Assembly: GCF_900107095.1 (NCBI RefSeq)
Contig: NZ_FNOR01000013.1
Location: 1-64,000 of the forward strand
Source: Collimonas sp. OK242
GTDB lineage: Bacteria; Pseudomonadota; Gammaproteobacteria; Burkholderiales; Burkholderiaceae_D
Direction: 5' to 3'
Length of the DNA stretch: 64,000 nt
Under the pieces are notes generated by a model. That model made no database searches and was not told where the DNA came from. It worked only from the letters and a program-made list of their open reading frames with translations. Below are positions 9,070 to 17,286 of this stretch, one piece after another (the stretch's first letter is position 1; every line of letters starts with the position of its first letter). A program made the translations under genes and the position numbers.

Positions 9070-9780
9070 ATGACTACACCAAACGGCGCCATCGTCCTGT
9101 TTAGCGGCGGCCAGGACTCCACCACCTGCCTGGCATGGGCTCTGGCGCGGTATGAACGCGTGGAGACGATCGGCTTTGATTACGGCCAGCGGCACGCGGT
9201 AGAGCTGACGGTACGTCCGGTCCTGCTACAGAAGATCCGCGCCCAGTTTCCGCAATGGGCCGGCAAGCTGGGCGAAGACCACATGATCGACCTGTCGCTG
9301 ATTTCGAAAATATCGTCGACCGCGATGACGGAAGACGTTGAAATCGTGATGCAGGAAAACGGCTTGCCGAACACCTTTGTGCCAGGCCGCAACCTGCTGT
9401 TCATGACGGTAGCGGCGACGGTTGCCTATCGACGCGGCTTGAATGTGCTGGTGGGCGGCATGTGCGAAACCGATTTTTCCGGCTATCCCGATTGCCGCGA
9501 CGACACCATGAAAGCCTTGCAGGTGGCGCTGAACCTGGGGATGGCGACCCGGCTCAAACTGGAAACGCCGTTGATGTGGATAGACAAGTCCGAGACCTGG
9601 AAACTGGCGCAAGACTTGGGTGGCGATGCTCTGGTCGACCTGATCCGGGCCGATACCCACACCTGCTATCTGGGTGAGCGCGGCACGCTGCATGACTGGG
9701 GTTATGGCTGCGGCACTTGCCCGGCCTGTGCGCTGCGCGCGCGGGGATACCAGCAATTCAAGCAAAACCCGACCGCTTGA
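9070..9780 (+). CDS. queC: 7-cyano-7-deazaguanine synthase QueC
   Basis: 236 aa. QueC is an ATP-dependent enzyme that turns 7-carboxy-7-deazaguanine into preQ0 for queuosine tRNA modification. The PP-loop SGGQDS is at residues 12-17 and the C-terminal zinc-binding cysteines appear as CYLG...CGTCPAC. The ATG at 9070 ([14 protein letters not shown]) suits the family; an upstream TTG at 9046 is in frame. I looked for a preQ1 riboswitch in the 64-base leader and did not find one. QueD, QueE and QueF are not nearby. Confidence 0.93.
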   Translation: MTTPNGAIVLFSGGQDSTTCLAWALARYERVETIGFDYGQRHAVELTVRPVLLQKIRAQFPQWAGKLGEDHMIDLSLISKISSTAMTEDVEIVMQENGLPNTFVPGRNLLFMTVAATVAYRRGLNVLVGGMCETDFSGYPDCRDDTMKALQVALNLGMATRLKLETPLMWIDKSETWKLAQDLGGDALVDLIRADTHTCYLGERGTLHDWGYGCGTCPACALRARGYQQFKQNPTA

Positions 9781-10062
9781 GCCAGTCCCGATAGTTCGCC
9801 TGTAAATAAGAATCTCAACAAAAACCTGGCCATCAAGATGTCAGCCTCGAATAAGGGCTGACATTGTCAGGCTGACCGTCCTTGTCCCTCCCCCCATCCT
9901 CGATATCAAATTGGCTGGCGTCCCAAGCGCAGTGCAGTTTGCAATTGCGAACAGGAAATATATTTCCCCCATACCAATATATTTATCAAGATGCTAAGTA
10001 CAATCTGTGCAAGCGCTAATGCCGCGTGAATAATTTATATCACTTAAATCCGGAGAAATTAG
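9781..10062. other. Intergenic region with a hairpin and a 14-bp palindrome
   Basis: 282 bases after queC. A hairpin of ATGTCAGCC (9838-9846) with GGCTGACAT (9856-9864) may end queC transcription, although there is no T run. Further on is the perfect palindrome GGAAATATATTTCC (9954-9967), a candidate operator for the next gene, in AT-rich promoter-like sequence. Confidence 0.5.
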
Positions 10063-10854
10063 ATGTCACAGACGGTAGCTTCGCTTCGCACACAAAAAGA
10101 AAAAACCTATCAGGCGCTCATGATAGGTTTTGGCATATTGCTTTGGATCGCCATCGGGCTGGCAGTCATAGCATCATGGTCAGATCCCAAATTGGAACGG
10201 ATGGTGCGTATCTATATTGGATATGCGGTGGCAATTGCTGTTTTTTATTGGATCGCTGCCGCCGTTTATCGCGCATCGGCATTCGGCAACATGATTCTTT
10301 TAGGACCGAAGCAATTTCCGGAACTGCACCAGATGGTGGTCGCAGGATCGCAGGAAATCGGATTGTCCGAACCGCCGAAGACGTTTCTGTATAACTCCAA
10401 CGGCCTCGTCAACGCCTTTGCGCGACGCTTGCTTGGCGGCCGCTATGTATTCCTGACTTCCGCTCTGGTTGAGGCCAATAGCGATGCGCAAGTACGCTTC
10501 GTCATAGGTCATGAGCTTGGGCATCATGCCGCCGGACATCTGAATCCCTGGCTCAACACCCTGAAATTGCCAGCTCATATTGTCCCGTTTTTAGGAAAAG
10601 CCTATTCCCGCTCGCGCGAATATACCTGCGACAACATTGGCGCTTATTTATCAAAGGATTTCGAGGCGTCGCGCAGCTCGCTGCAGATGCTTGGCTGCGG
10701 CTGCCGCCGATTGAATCAGGAGATGAGTTGCGAATCTTTTGTGGAACAAGAAGCGATGGTGCCGCCGGTGTTCGGCTTCCTCAACGAGATTTGCCGCACC
10801 CACCCGCGTCTGACACGCCGGGTTGCAGCGATCAAGGAACAGATCAATAGCTGA
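10063..10854 (+). CDS. Membrane-bound M48 family zinc metalloprotease
   Basis: 263 aa. Two transmembrane helices (about residues 19-38 and 49-68) precede an M48 peptidase domain with the HELGHH motif (zinc ligands H150 and H154, catalytic E151) and the third ligand E186 in SREYTCD. This is the HtpX/Oma1-like arrangement, so cleavage of membrane or misfolded proteins is likely. A CCGGAG ribosome site precedes the ATG. It is short of the usual HtpX length and I do not assign that name. A palindrome upstream at 9954-9967 suggests regulated expression. Confidence 0.82.
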   Translation: MSQTVASLRTQKEKTYQALMIGFGILLWIAIGLAVIASWSDPKLERMVRIYIGYAVAIAVFYWIAAAVYRASAFGNMILLGPKQFPELHQMVVAGSQEIGLSEPPKTFLYNSNGLVNAFARRLLGGRYVFLTSALVEANSDAQVRFVIGHELGHHAAGHLNPWLNTLKLPAHIVPFLGKAYSRSREYTCDNIGAYLSKDFEASRSSLQMLGCGCRRLNQEMSCESFVEQEAMVPPVFGFLNEICRTHPRLTRRVAAIKEQINS

Positions 10855-10866
10855 TGACAGGCTAGC

Positions 10867-10916
10867 GCAGGATAGGTCTTGATGTGCCTATAGACGACAC
10901 ATCAATACCTACCTGC
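10867..10916. terminator. Imperfect hairpin between convergent genes
   Basis: GCAGGATAGGTCTTGATGTG (10867-10886) pairs imperfectly with 10898-10916 around an 11-base loop. It lies between the M48 gene and the IOR gene, which converge, and may act as a terminator for either. There is no T run, so this is tentative. Confidence 0.5.
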
Positions 10917-10939
10917 CGCATGTGATTGCAGGCGCTCAA

Positions 10940-13900
10940 TCAAGCTGCAATCGATCGCCCCAACTCCCCCTTCGGTTCAGCTGCAGGGTGATTGAACTGA
11001 TTGAGCAACTCGGCTTCCTTGGCGCGTGCAGCAGCCAGATGCCGTTCCTTGACATGGCCATAGCCGCGGATTTCCTCAGGGAGGCTGGCGATTGCCACTG
11101 CAGCGGCCAGATTATCGGCAGTCAATTGCGATAACAAAGAAGCGATGGTTTCCTTGTAATGCACAATCAGCCCGCGTTCTTCCTTGCGCTCGGCGGTATG
11201 ACCGAAAATATCCAAGGCGCTGCCGCGCAGGAATTTCAGTTTCGCCAGCAGACCAAAAGCACGCATCATCCAAGGACCGAATTCCTGCTTGATCAGATGG
11301 CCGTGCGCATCGTGCTTGGCAAGCAGCGGTGGCGCCAGATGGAATTTAAGCTTGTAGTCGCCTTCAAACATACCCGCAATCTTGGCCTTGAAAGCACCGT
11401 CGGTATATAAGCGCGCGACTTCGTACTCATCCTTGTAAGCCATCAGCTTGAACAGATAGGTAGCGACCGCCATGCTCAGCCGATGCGCTGTGCGTCCGCT
11501 TTCTGCATGAGGCAATTGCGCTTCGGCTGCCTGCACCTGTTCGACAAAGGTGCGATATTGCTCCGCATATGCGGCATCCTGATAAGACGTCAGGACCGCG
11601 ACGCGGCGCTTGATCAACACGTCCAGATCAGGTGCGCGTTTGAACTCGATCACCTGCGCCGGCGTATCGCTGAGGCGGGTACGTTTTTCCAGTCCAGCCA
11701 AATCGCAAGCAGCCGTGCGGCCCCAGACAAAAGCCTGTTTGTTGAAGGCGACCTGCAAGCCATTCAGTTCGATCGCCCGCATCAGCGATGCTTCCTGCAA
11801 CGGCACCCAGCCCTTTTGCCAGGCGTAACCGAGCATGAACATATTGGTTGCGATGGCGTCGCCCATCAAGGCGGTAGCGATACGGCCGGCATCGATGAAT
11901 TCCACACGATCGCTGCCGCAGGCTGCGCGTATATCGTGCTCAGCTGCTGCATCGGGGGACTGCCAATCCGGGTTCTTGATGAAAGCGGCAGTTGGCGTGC
12001 GGGTTGAATTGATCGCTGCATAGGTACGTCCTTCGCCCATGCGCGACAAGGCATCGCGGTTGGCGCTGACGATGGCGTCGCAGCCGATTACCAGATCCGC
12101 ATCGCCGGTGCCGACACGGGTCGAATAGATATCGTCGGGATGATCGGCCAGCCGCACATGCGACATTACTGGGCCGCCCTTTTGCGCCAGGCCGCTCATG
12201 TCCAGCACCGAACAGCCTTTGCCTTCGACATGGGCCGCCATCGCCAGGATCTGGCCGATAGTCACCACGCCGGTGCCGCCGATACCGGTGACCAGGATGC
12301 CGAACGGTTTTATCGTATTCGGCAAGACCGGCGGCGGCAAGCTGGCAGTCGACGCGGCGGCCGGCGTTGCCGTTACTTTCGCCGGCTTCTTCAAATTACC
12401 GCCTTCGACCGTGACGAAACTCGGGCAAAAGCCGGTCACGCAAGAAAAATCCTTGTTGCATGAGGATTGATTGATCTGCCGTTTGCGGCCGAATTCGGTT
12501 TCCAGCGGTTCCACCGACAGGCAATTCGATTGCACGCTGCAATCGCCGCAACCTTCGCACACCGCTTCGTTGATCACGGCGCGTTTGGCCGGGTCCGGAT
12601 ATTCATTGCGTTTCCGGCGGCGGCGTTTTTCCGACGCGCAGGTCTGGTCGTAGATCATCGCGGAAGTACCGACCATCTCACGCAATTCGCGCTGCACGGC
12701 ATCCAGTTCGCTGCGATGGCGGATCGTTACGCCAGGAGCCCAGTTGGTGTCGGCGGCGTATTTGTCCGGCTCGTCAGTCACCACAATAATCGGCGTCACG
12801 CCTTCGGCGGCAATCTGGCGAGAAATCATGGCAGGGTCCAGCGGGCCATCGAAGGCCTGGCCGCCGGTCATGGCCACCGCATCGTTAAACAGGATCTTGT
12901 AGGTGATGTTCACCTTGGCCGCGACCGAGGCGCGAATCGCCAGCAGGCCGGAATGGAAATAAGTACCGTCGCCCAGGTTGGCAAACACGTGCTTTTCCGA
13001 AGTGAACGGCGCCTGGCCGACCCAGGTCACGCCTTCGCCGCCCATATGGGTAAACGTCGACGATTCCCGATCCATCCACAACACCATGTAATGGCAGCCG
13101 ATGCCTGCCAGGCCACGGCTGCCGTCCGGCAGCTTGGTCGAGGTATTGTGCGGGCAGCCCGAGCAGAAATGCGGAACGCGATCTTTGTTTGGATCGGGCT
13201 TGCTGCTGATATTCAGCAACGCTTCCTTGGCTTCCAGATAGGCTACGCGTTGCTGCACGCGTTGCGCCACCGGATGGCCGGCAAAATATTTTGAAATGCG
13301 GGTCGCAATCGCTCTGGCGATCTGCGCCGGATTCAATTCATAGGTAGCCGGCAACAGCCAGTCGCCATGGCCTTCACCGCTGCGGTTGCTCCACTCGCCG
13401 GTATCGTCGAACTTGCCGACCACGCGTGGGCGCACATCGTCGCGCCAGTTATACAGCTCTTCCTTGACCTGGTATTCCAGGATCTGGCGCTTTTCTTCGA
13501 CCACCAGGATTTCTTCCAGGCCCTGGGCAAACTCGCGCACGCCTTCCGCTTCCAGCGGCCAGGTCATGCCGATCTTGTACAGGCGAATGCCGATGTCGCG
13601 CGCCACGGTTTCATCGATGCCCAGATCGGCCAGGGCCTGGCGCGTATCCAGATACGATTTGCCGGCGGTGATGATGCCGATCTTGGCGCGCGGGCTGTCC
13701 CAGATGATCTGGTTCAGCTTGTTCACGCGCGCATAGGCCAGCGCCGCGTACCATTTGTAATTGTTCATCCGCGCTTCCTGGCCCAGCACGGTGTCGGGCA
13801 AGCGGATGTTCAAACCATGGCCATCCGGCGGCAGTTCGAAATCGGTCGGCAAGACGATCTTGACGCGGTCCGGATCGAGATCGACCGCGGCGCCGGATTC

Positions 13901-14575
13901 AACCAGGTCGGTGACGCATTTCATCGATACCCATAGACCGGTATAGCGGCTCATGGCCCAGCCATGCAAGCCGTAATCGAGATATTCCTGTACCGAGGAC
14001 GGATACAGCACCGGGATGCCGCAGGCTTTCAGGATATGTTCGCTTTGATGGGCGGTAGTCGACGATTTGGCCGCATGATCGTCGCCGGCCAGCACCAGTA
14101 CGCCGCCATGCTTGGACGTACCGGCCATGTTGGCGTGCTTGAAGACGTCGCCGCAACGGTCGACGCCGGGGCCTTTGCCGTACCACATGCCGAATACGCC
14201 GTCGTATTGGGCGCCCGGGAACAGGTTCACCTGCTGCGTACCCCACACACTGGTGGCGGCCAGGTCTTCGTTCATGCCGGGGTGGAACTTGACGTGATGC
14301 GCGTCCAGATATTTTTTTGCCTTGGCGGCCGTCATATCGACGCTGCCAAGCGGTGAGCCGCGATAACCGGTAACGAAACCGGCGGTATTCAAACCTGCCA
14401 GGGCATCGCGTTGCCGTTGCAACATCGGCAAGCGAATCATGGCCTGTGTGCCCGTCATGAAAGCACGGCCACGCTCCAGCGTATATTTGTCATCCAGGGA
14501 AATGCCATCAGCTTCAGACGCTTGCGCCGATTCTGAGGGCAGCAAGGCTTGCGCCGATTTGAGTGGTGCGTTCAT
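10940..14575 (-). CDS. Indolepyruvate:ferredoxin oxidoreductase, fused alpha/beta form
   Basis: 1211 aa. This oxidoreductase family decarboxylates aryl- (or branched-chain) 2-oxo acids to acyl-CoA with thiamine diphosphate and iron-sulfur centres. The N-terminal half is the IorA-like thiamine-binding part (FANLGDGTYFHSGLLA region); a ferredoxin-like cysteine cluster CEGCGDC lies near the middle; the C-terminal half is the IorB-like gamma part (GIGGTGVVTIGQILA). Such single-chain forms are typical of proteobacteria. With phhA upstream and an Lrp-type regulator next to that, aromatic amino acid degradation is the likely role. Confidence 0.9.
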   Translation of the reverse strand: MNAPLKSAQALLPSESAQASEADGISLDDKYTLERGRAFMTGTQAMIRLPMLQRQRDALAGLNTAGFVTGYRGSPLGSVDMTAAKAKKYLDAHHVKFHPGMNEDLAATSVWGTQQVNLFPGAQYDGVFGMWYGKGPGVDRCGDVFKHANMAGTSKHGGVLVLAGDDHAAKSSTTAHQSEHILKACGIPVLYPSSVQEYLDYGLHGWAMSRYTGLWVSMKCVTDLVESGAAVDLDPDRVKIVLPTDFELPPDGHGLNIRLPDTVLGQEARMNNYKWYAALAYARVNKLNQIIWDSPRAKIGIITAGKSYLDTRQALADLGIDETVARDIGIRLYKIGMTWPLEAEGVREFAQGLEEILVVEEKRQILEYQVKEELYNWRDDVRPRVVGKFDDTGEWSNRSGEGHGDWLLPATYELNPAQIARAIATRISKYFAGHPVAQRVQQRVAYLEAKEALLNISSKPDPNKDRVPHFCSGCPHNTSTKLPDGSRGLAGIGCHYMVLWMDRESSTFTHMGGEGVTWVGQAPFTSEKHVFANLGDGTYFHSGLLAIRASVAAKVNITYKILFNDAVAMTGGQAFDGPLDPAMISRQIAAEGVTPIIVVTDEPDKYAADTNWAPGVTIRHRSELDAVQRELREMVGTSAMIYDQTCASEKRRRRKRNEYPDPAKRAVINEAVCEGCGDCSVQSNCLSVEPLETEFGRKRQINQSSCNKDFSCVTGFCPSFVTVEGGNLKKPAKVTATPAAASTASLPPPVLPNTIKPFGILVTGIGGTGVVTIGQILAMAAHVEGKGCSVLDMSGLAQKGGPVMSHVRLADHPDDIYSTRVGTGDADLVIGCDAIVSANRDALSRMGEGRTYAAINSTRTPTAAFIKNPDWQSPDAAAEHDIRAACGSDRVEFIDAGRIATALMGDAIATNMFMLGYAWQKGWVPLQEASLMRAIELNGLQVAFNKQAFVWGRTAACDLAGLEKRTRLSDTPAQVIEFKRAPDLDVLIKRRVAVLTSYQDAAYAEQYRTFVEQVQAAEAQLPHAESGRTAHRLSMAVATYLFKLMAYKDEYEVARLYTDGAFKAKIAGMFEGDYKLKFHLAPPLLAKHDAHGHLIKQEFGPWMMRAFGLLAKLKFLRGSALDIFGHTAERKEERGLIVHYKETIASLLSQLTADNLAAAVAIASLPEEIRGYGHVKERHLAAARAKEAELLNQFNHPAAEPKGELGRSIAA

Positions 14576-14949
14576 TCAGTCTCCGTGCCAAAAATTATGT
14601 TTTTGCTTGCACTGCGTGGAGGTTATCCTACGCGGTAAAACGTCTTTGCCTTTTGGGCAAATCGTCCTGTTTTTTTACTACTATCCGTCGCGACGACAGC
14701 AGCGCCACATTATCACATGCGGGTAGCTGACTCAATGCACGCCGCAGCAATCGGCCGCGGCGTAGCGGACGTAACAACTGTAACAACTGGTAAATCGAAT
14801 AGGAATGGGAATCAACTAGGCGTGTAATGGCAACTTGTCTGATGTGGCTGAATACCTCCCCTGGACCAGCCATGTCGGGCATTCCTCCCTCTAGTGTTCC
14901 CATTATCACTAGTTTGCGGATTCTGCTCTCCCCGGCAGAATCCGCTTTT
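14576..14949. other. 374-base intergenic region: IOR promoter and candidate sRNA
   Basis: This stretch separates the IOR start from the phhA stop. It must contain the minus-strand IOR promoter unless IOR is read from phhA. It also has a direct repeat GTAACAACTG/GTAACAACTG-like (14771-14789), a small hairpin TTTGCC/GGCAAA near 14645-14660, and the plus-strand RNA candidate described separately. A minus-strand reading frame (14628-14909) is open, but its product resembles nothing known. Confidence 0.5.
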
Positions 14950-14955
14950 TTATTT
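14800..14955 (+). ncRNA. Candidate small RNA with anti-Shine-Dalgarno loops
   Basis: Read on the plus strand this segment folds into an orderly RNA. An outer helix pairs AATGGGAA+ACTAG (14804-14819) with CTAGT+TTCCCATT (14891-14904). Inside it, a 15-bp hairpin pairs 14836-14850 with 14867-14881 (two or more G-U pairs), exposing a loop containing ACCTCCCC. TTCCTCCCT (14882-14890) is left single-stranded. A terminator hairpin with loop CTCTCCCC and a T tract follows. Three exposed C-rich elements complementary to ribosome-binding sites are typical of regulatory sRNAs that block translation. No clear promoter is seen; TTGGGC-N17-TACTAC at 14653-14681 is possible. Confidence 0.5.
14916..14955 (+). 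terminator. Intrinsic terminator on the plus strand, antisense to the phhA 3' end
   Basis: GCGGATTCTG (14916-14925) pairs perfectly with CAGAATCCGC (14936-14945) around a 10-base loop, followed by TTTTTTATTT. The T tract is on the plus strand only, overlapping the phhA stop codon from the opposite side. No plus-strand protein gene lies upstream, which is why an sRNA is proposed. Confidence 0.8.
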
Positions 14956-15858
14956 CAGCGGCAAGTTTGTTTCACCCGGCAGCAGGGTATTCGCCGGCAA
15001 CGGTTCCAGCGCTTTCAAGCGTTGATATATCGGCGTGAAATCCGGTGCGGTGTCATTGAACAACTGCTGAAAATCGTTAATCACGAAGTAAGTTTCCTGG
15101 TAAGAATCGATTTTGTACAAGGTGCGCATCACGCGTTCGACATCGAACGGCAGCCGCAGCGACGTCGGACTGGTCAGGCAATGTTCGATTTCACCACCGG
15201 AAGACAAAATCCCGGCGCCATATACGCGCAAGCCTTGCGGGCTCTGGATCAAGCCAAATTCAACCGTGTACCAATACAAACGGGCCAACATACCCAGGCC
15301 ATCCAGTTTCATCGCCTTTAAGCCGCCCTTGCCGTAGTCCTGCAAATGGTCGGCAAAAATCGGGTTGAACAACAGCGGAACGTGACCGAAGAAATCATGG
15401 AACACATCGGGTTCGACGATGTAGTCGAACTCTTCCGGATCGCGCAACCAGACGGTGACCGGGAAGCGGCGGTTTGCCAGATGTTCGAAGAAAATATGAT
15501 CCGGCACCAGGCCGGGCACCGCCACCAGCGTCCAGCCGGTCGCCTTGGACAGCAAGGCCGAACACTCCTCGAAGCGAGGAATGCCATCGCCGATATTCAG
15601 CATTTCCAGGCTTTCGATGAACACGTCGCAAGCCCGCCCCGGGATCAGCTTGGCTTGCCGTTGATACAGGCGGCGCCACAAGGCGTGCTGCTCCGGCGTA
15701 TAAGCATCCCAGTCTTGCTTGACCACGTATTGGGCGTCGATCTTGCTGTAGTCGCCACGCAATACGGCACCGTCCGATTTCTCGGCGACGGCGGCAAAAA
15801 AATCGGCGGTGTTCGAATCGGCGGTGTTCAAGCTTGCTTCCATCACTTTTGCATTCAT
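14950..15858 (-). CDS. phhA: Phenylalanine 4-monooxygenase PhhA
   Basis: 302 aa. PhhA uses tetrahydrobiopterin, oxygen and iron to hydroxylate phenylalanine to tyrosine. The iron ligands are H154 and H159 (HDFFGH) and E200 (WYTVEFG). The bacterial enzyme is normally about 260-300 aa, so this is full length with a somewhat long N-terminus. The pterin recycling gene phhB is not adjacent. It is divergent from an Lrp-type gene, the likely regulator, and upstream of the IOR fusion on the same strand. Confidence 0.95.
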   Translation of the reverse strand: MNAKVMEASLNTADSNTADFFAAVAEKSDGAVLRGDYSKIDAQYVVKQDWDAYTPEQHALWRRLYQRQAKLIPGRACDVFIESLEMLNIGDGIPRFEECSALLSKATGWTLVAVPGLVPDHIFFEHLANRRFPVTVWLRDPEEFDYIVEPDVFHDFFGHVPLLFNPIFADHLQDYGKGGLKAMKLDGLGMLARLYWYTVEFGLIQSPQGLRVYGAGILSSGGEIEHCLTSPTSLRLPFDVERVMRTLYKIDSYQETYFVINDFQQLFNDTAPDFTPIYQRLKALEPLPANTLLPGETNLPLK

Positions 15859-16001
15859 TTTCTCTATCCTGGACTAAACGCGTTTGCTTCTCTGCTGCCT
15901 ATAGTATAGGGCCGAGCTGGCGGCAGTTAATTGCAAAATTCGCCTCATACATAAAAATTTGCGCAATAATATAATAAAAATCATTATCTTTAGGGTGACT
16001 T
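15859..16001. promoter_or_regulatory. Divergent phhA / Lrp-type regulator promoter region
   Basis: 143 bases between the two starts. The inverted pair ATTGCAAAATT (15930-15940) and AATTTGCGCAAT (15956-15967) is a plausible binding site for the Lrp-type protein. AGGGTGAC just before 16002 is the ribosome site of the regulator. The operator assignment is an inference. Confidence 0.5.
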
Positions 16002-16520
16002 ATGCCAAAGATTGCAATGGATGCAACAGATCGTAAAATTCTGGCGATCTTGCAGGAGGATGGCCGCCTCAGCAATCAGGAAGTGGCGGAAAGAGTCAAC
16101 CTGTCGCCGTCGCCGTGCCTGCGCCGTATCAAGCACCTGGAACAGGCTGGCGTGATCCGGCAATACGTGGCGCTGCTGGAGCCGGACAAAATCGGACTGG
16201 GCCTGCTGGCTTACATCAATGTGCGCCTGGAAAAACATAGCGATCCGCAGTACCTGAGCGGCACCAAGACGGCGGCACAACACCCAGCCCTGTCGCCGCG
16301 CGCCTCATTTTCGGCGGCGGTCGAACAATGGCAGGAGGTAGTCGCCTGCTACGCGATGACCGGTGAGATGGATTTTCTGCTGCGGGTGCATGTGGAAGAC
16401 ATGGCGCATTTTTCGCGCTTCATGATGGAGACCTTGCTGCGCCATCCGGCGGTGCTGGATGTCAAATCAAGTTTTGCTCTGCAACGGATTAAAGATACGA
16501 CGGCGCTGCCTTTGCTTTAG
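16002..16520 (+). CDS. Lrp/AsnC family transcriptional regulator
   Basis: 172 aa. An N-terminal winged helix-turn-helix (ATDRKILAILQEDGRLSNQEVAERVNLSPSPCLRRIKHLE) is followed by an RAM-type ligand-binding domain. These regulators sense amino acids and often control the neighbouring catabolic gene. Divergent transcription from phhA and an inverted repeat between them suggest that it controls phenylalanine use. The segment at about residues 86-106 (SGTKTAAQHPALSPRASFSAA) is longer than in typical family members. Confidence 0.88.
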   Translation: MPKIAMDATDRKILAILQEDGRLSNQEVAERVNLSPSPCLRRIKHLEQAGVIRQYVALLEPDKIGLGLLAYINVRLEKHSDPQYLSGTKTAAQHPALSPRASFSAAVEQWQEVVACYAMTGEMDFLLRVHVEDMAHFSRFMMETLLRHPAVLDVKSSFALQRIKDTTALPLL

Positions 16521-16530
16521 TCGCACTTAA

Positions 16531-17250
16531 TTAATCACGCTTAATGCCCGGTAAATTGCCCAGCCATTTGAGCGCAGCCCGCAGATTCGCCTTGATGGTG
16601 TAATCAAGTGTCGCCACCTGCTCCTGGACAGCTTCTTGCAGCACGCTGGCCGGATTAGCCGGCGGTAATTTCAGATAAGCATCCGCTTCACCGTAATCGC
16701 GATGGATCGCCATGCCGGCTTTCTTGGCGATGTGCATCATCACCTTGTTTGAGGACAGGCAGTGCATGTACAAGGTGTCGATATCGACGTTGCGGCAGCG
16801 TATCGCGGCGCGTTCGAACAAATGCGTGCCGACTCCCAAGCCACGCGCGGAGGCCGCGACGGAGACGCCGAATTCGGCCACCCGCTCCTTGGTGGTGGAA
16901 GCGCTCACCGATGGCAACGCCTCGCGTGGCGCAAATGCCAGATGGCCGACGCCGAGCAAGCGCAATTTGCGGTCGTAGACACCGAATACCGTATCGCGCG
17001 TGAAATCGATATTTTCGACATAGCGGCTGACCAGATCATCCGACAATACCGAGCCGAAGCGCAGCAGGCGATCGCCGCTGCTGAGCGCCAGGAAGTGCCG
17101 CAGCAAGCGTTTGCGGGCACGGCGCGACAATTCCTTGACGAAAATTGTGGGGCGCGATGCCTTGGTTTTATCCGAGCCGGCGCCGCCGGTGCCGCCGGTT
17201 ATGCCCGGCACCTGGCTTGCGGAACCCGCTTTGGCATCTGTAGCTGTCAT
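16531..17250 (-). CDS. GNAT family N-acetyltransferase
   Basis: 239 aa. The acetyl-CoA binding signature appears as SARGLGVGTHLFERA at about 136-150, with the usual strand and helix around it. An N-terminal 40-residue extension is rich in Gly/Ala/Thr. GNAT enzymes move an acetyl group from acetyl-CoA to an amine of a protein or small molecule; this target is unknown. It converges on the Lrp gene, ten bases from its stop, and lies upstream of cca's stop on the same strand by 36 bases, so it is probably read with cca. Confidence 0.78.
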   Translation of the reverse strand: MTATDAKAGSASQVPGITGGTGGAGSDKTKASRPTIFVKELSRRARKRLLRHFLALSSGDRLLRFGSVLSDDLVSRYVENIDFTRDTVFGVYDRKLRLLGVGHLAFAPREALPSVSASTTKERVAEFGVSVAASARGLGVGTHLFERAAIRCRNVDIDTLYMHCLSSNKVMMHIAKKAGMAIHRDYGEADAYLKLPPANPASVLQEAVQEQVATLDYTIKANLRAALKWLGNLPGIKRD

Positions 17251-17286
17251 CTTGCTAGCTCTCCTGTCGGATAAGCTTACCTCGGA

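Noticed and set aside
12467-13294. Long plus-strand frames opposite the IOR gene
   Set aside because: They mirror a well-supported gene in high-GC DNA and have no start signals or family resemblance.
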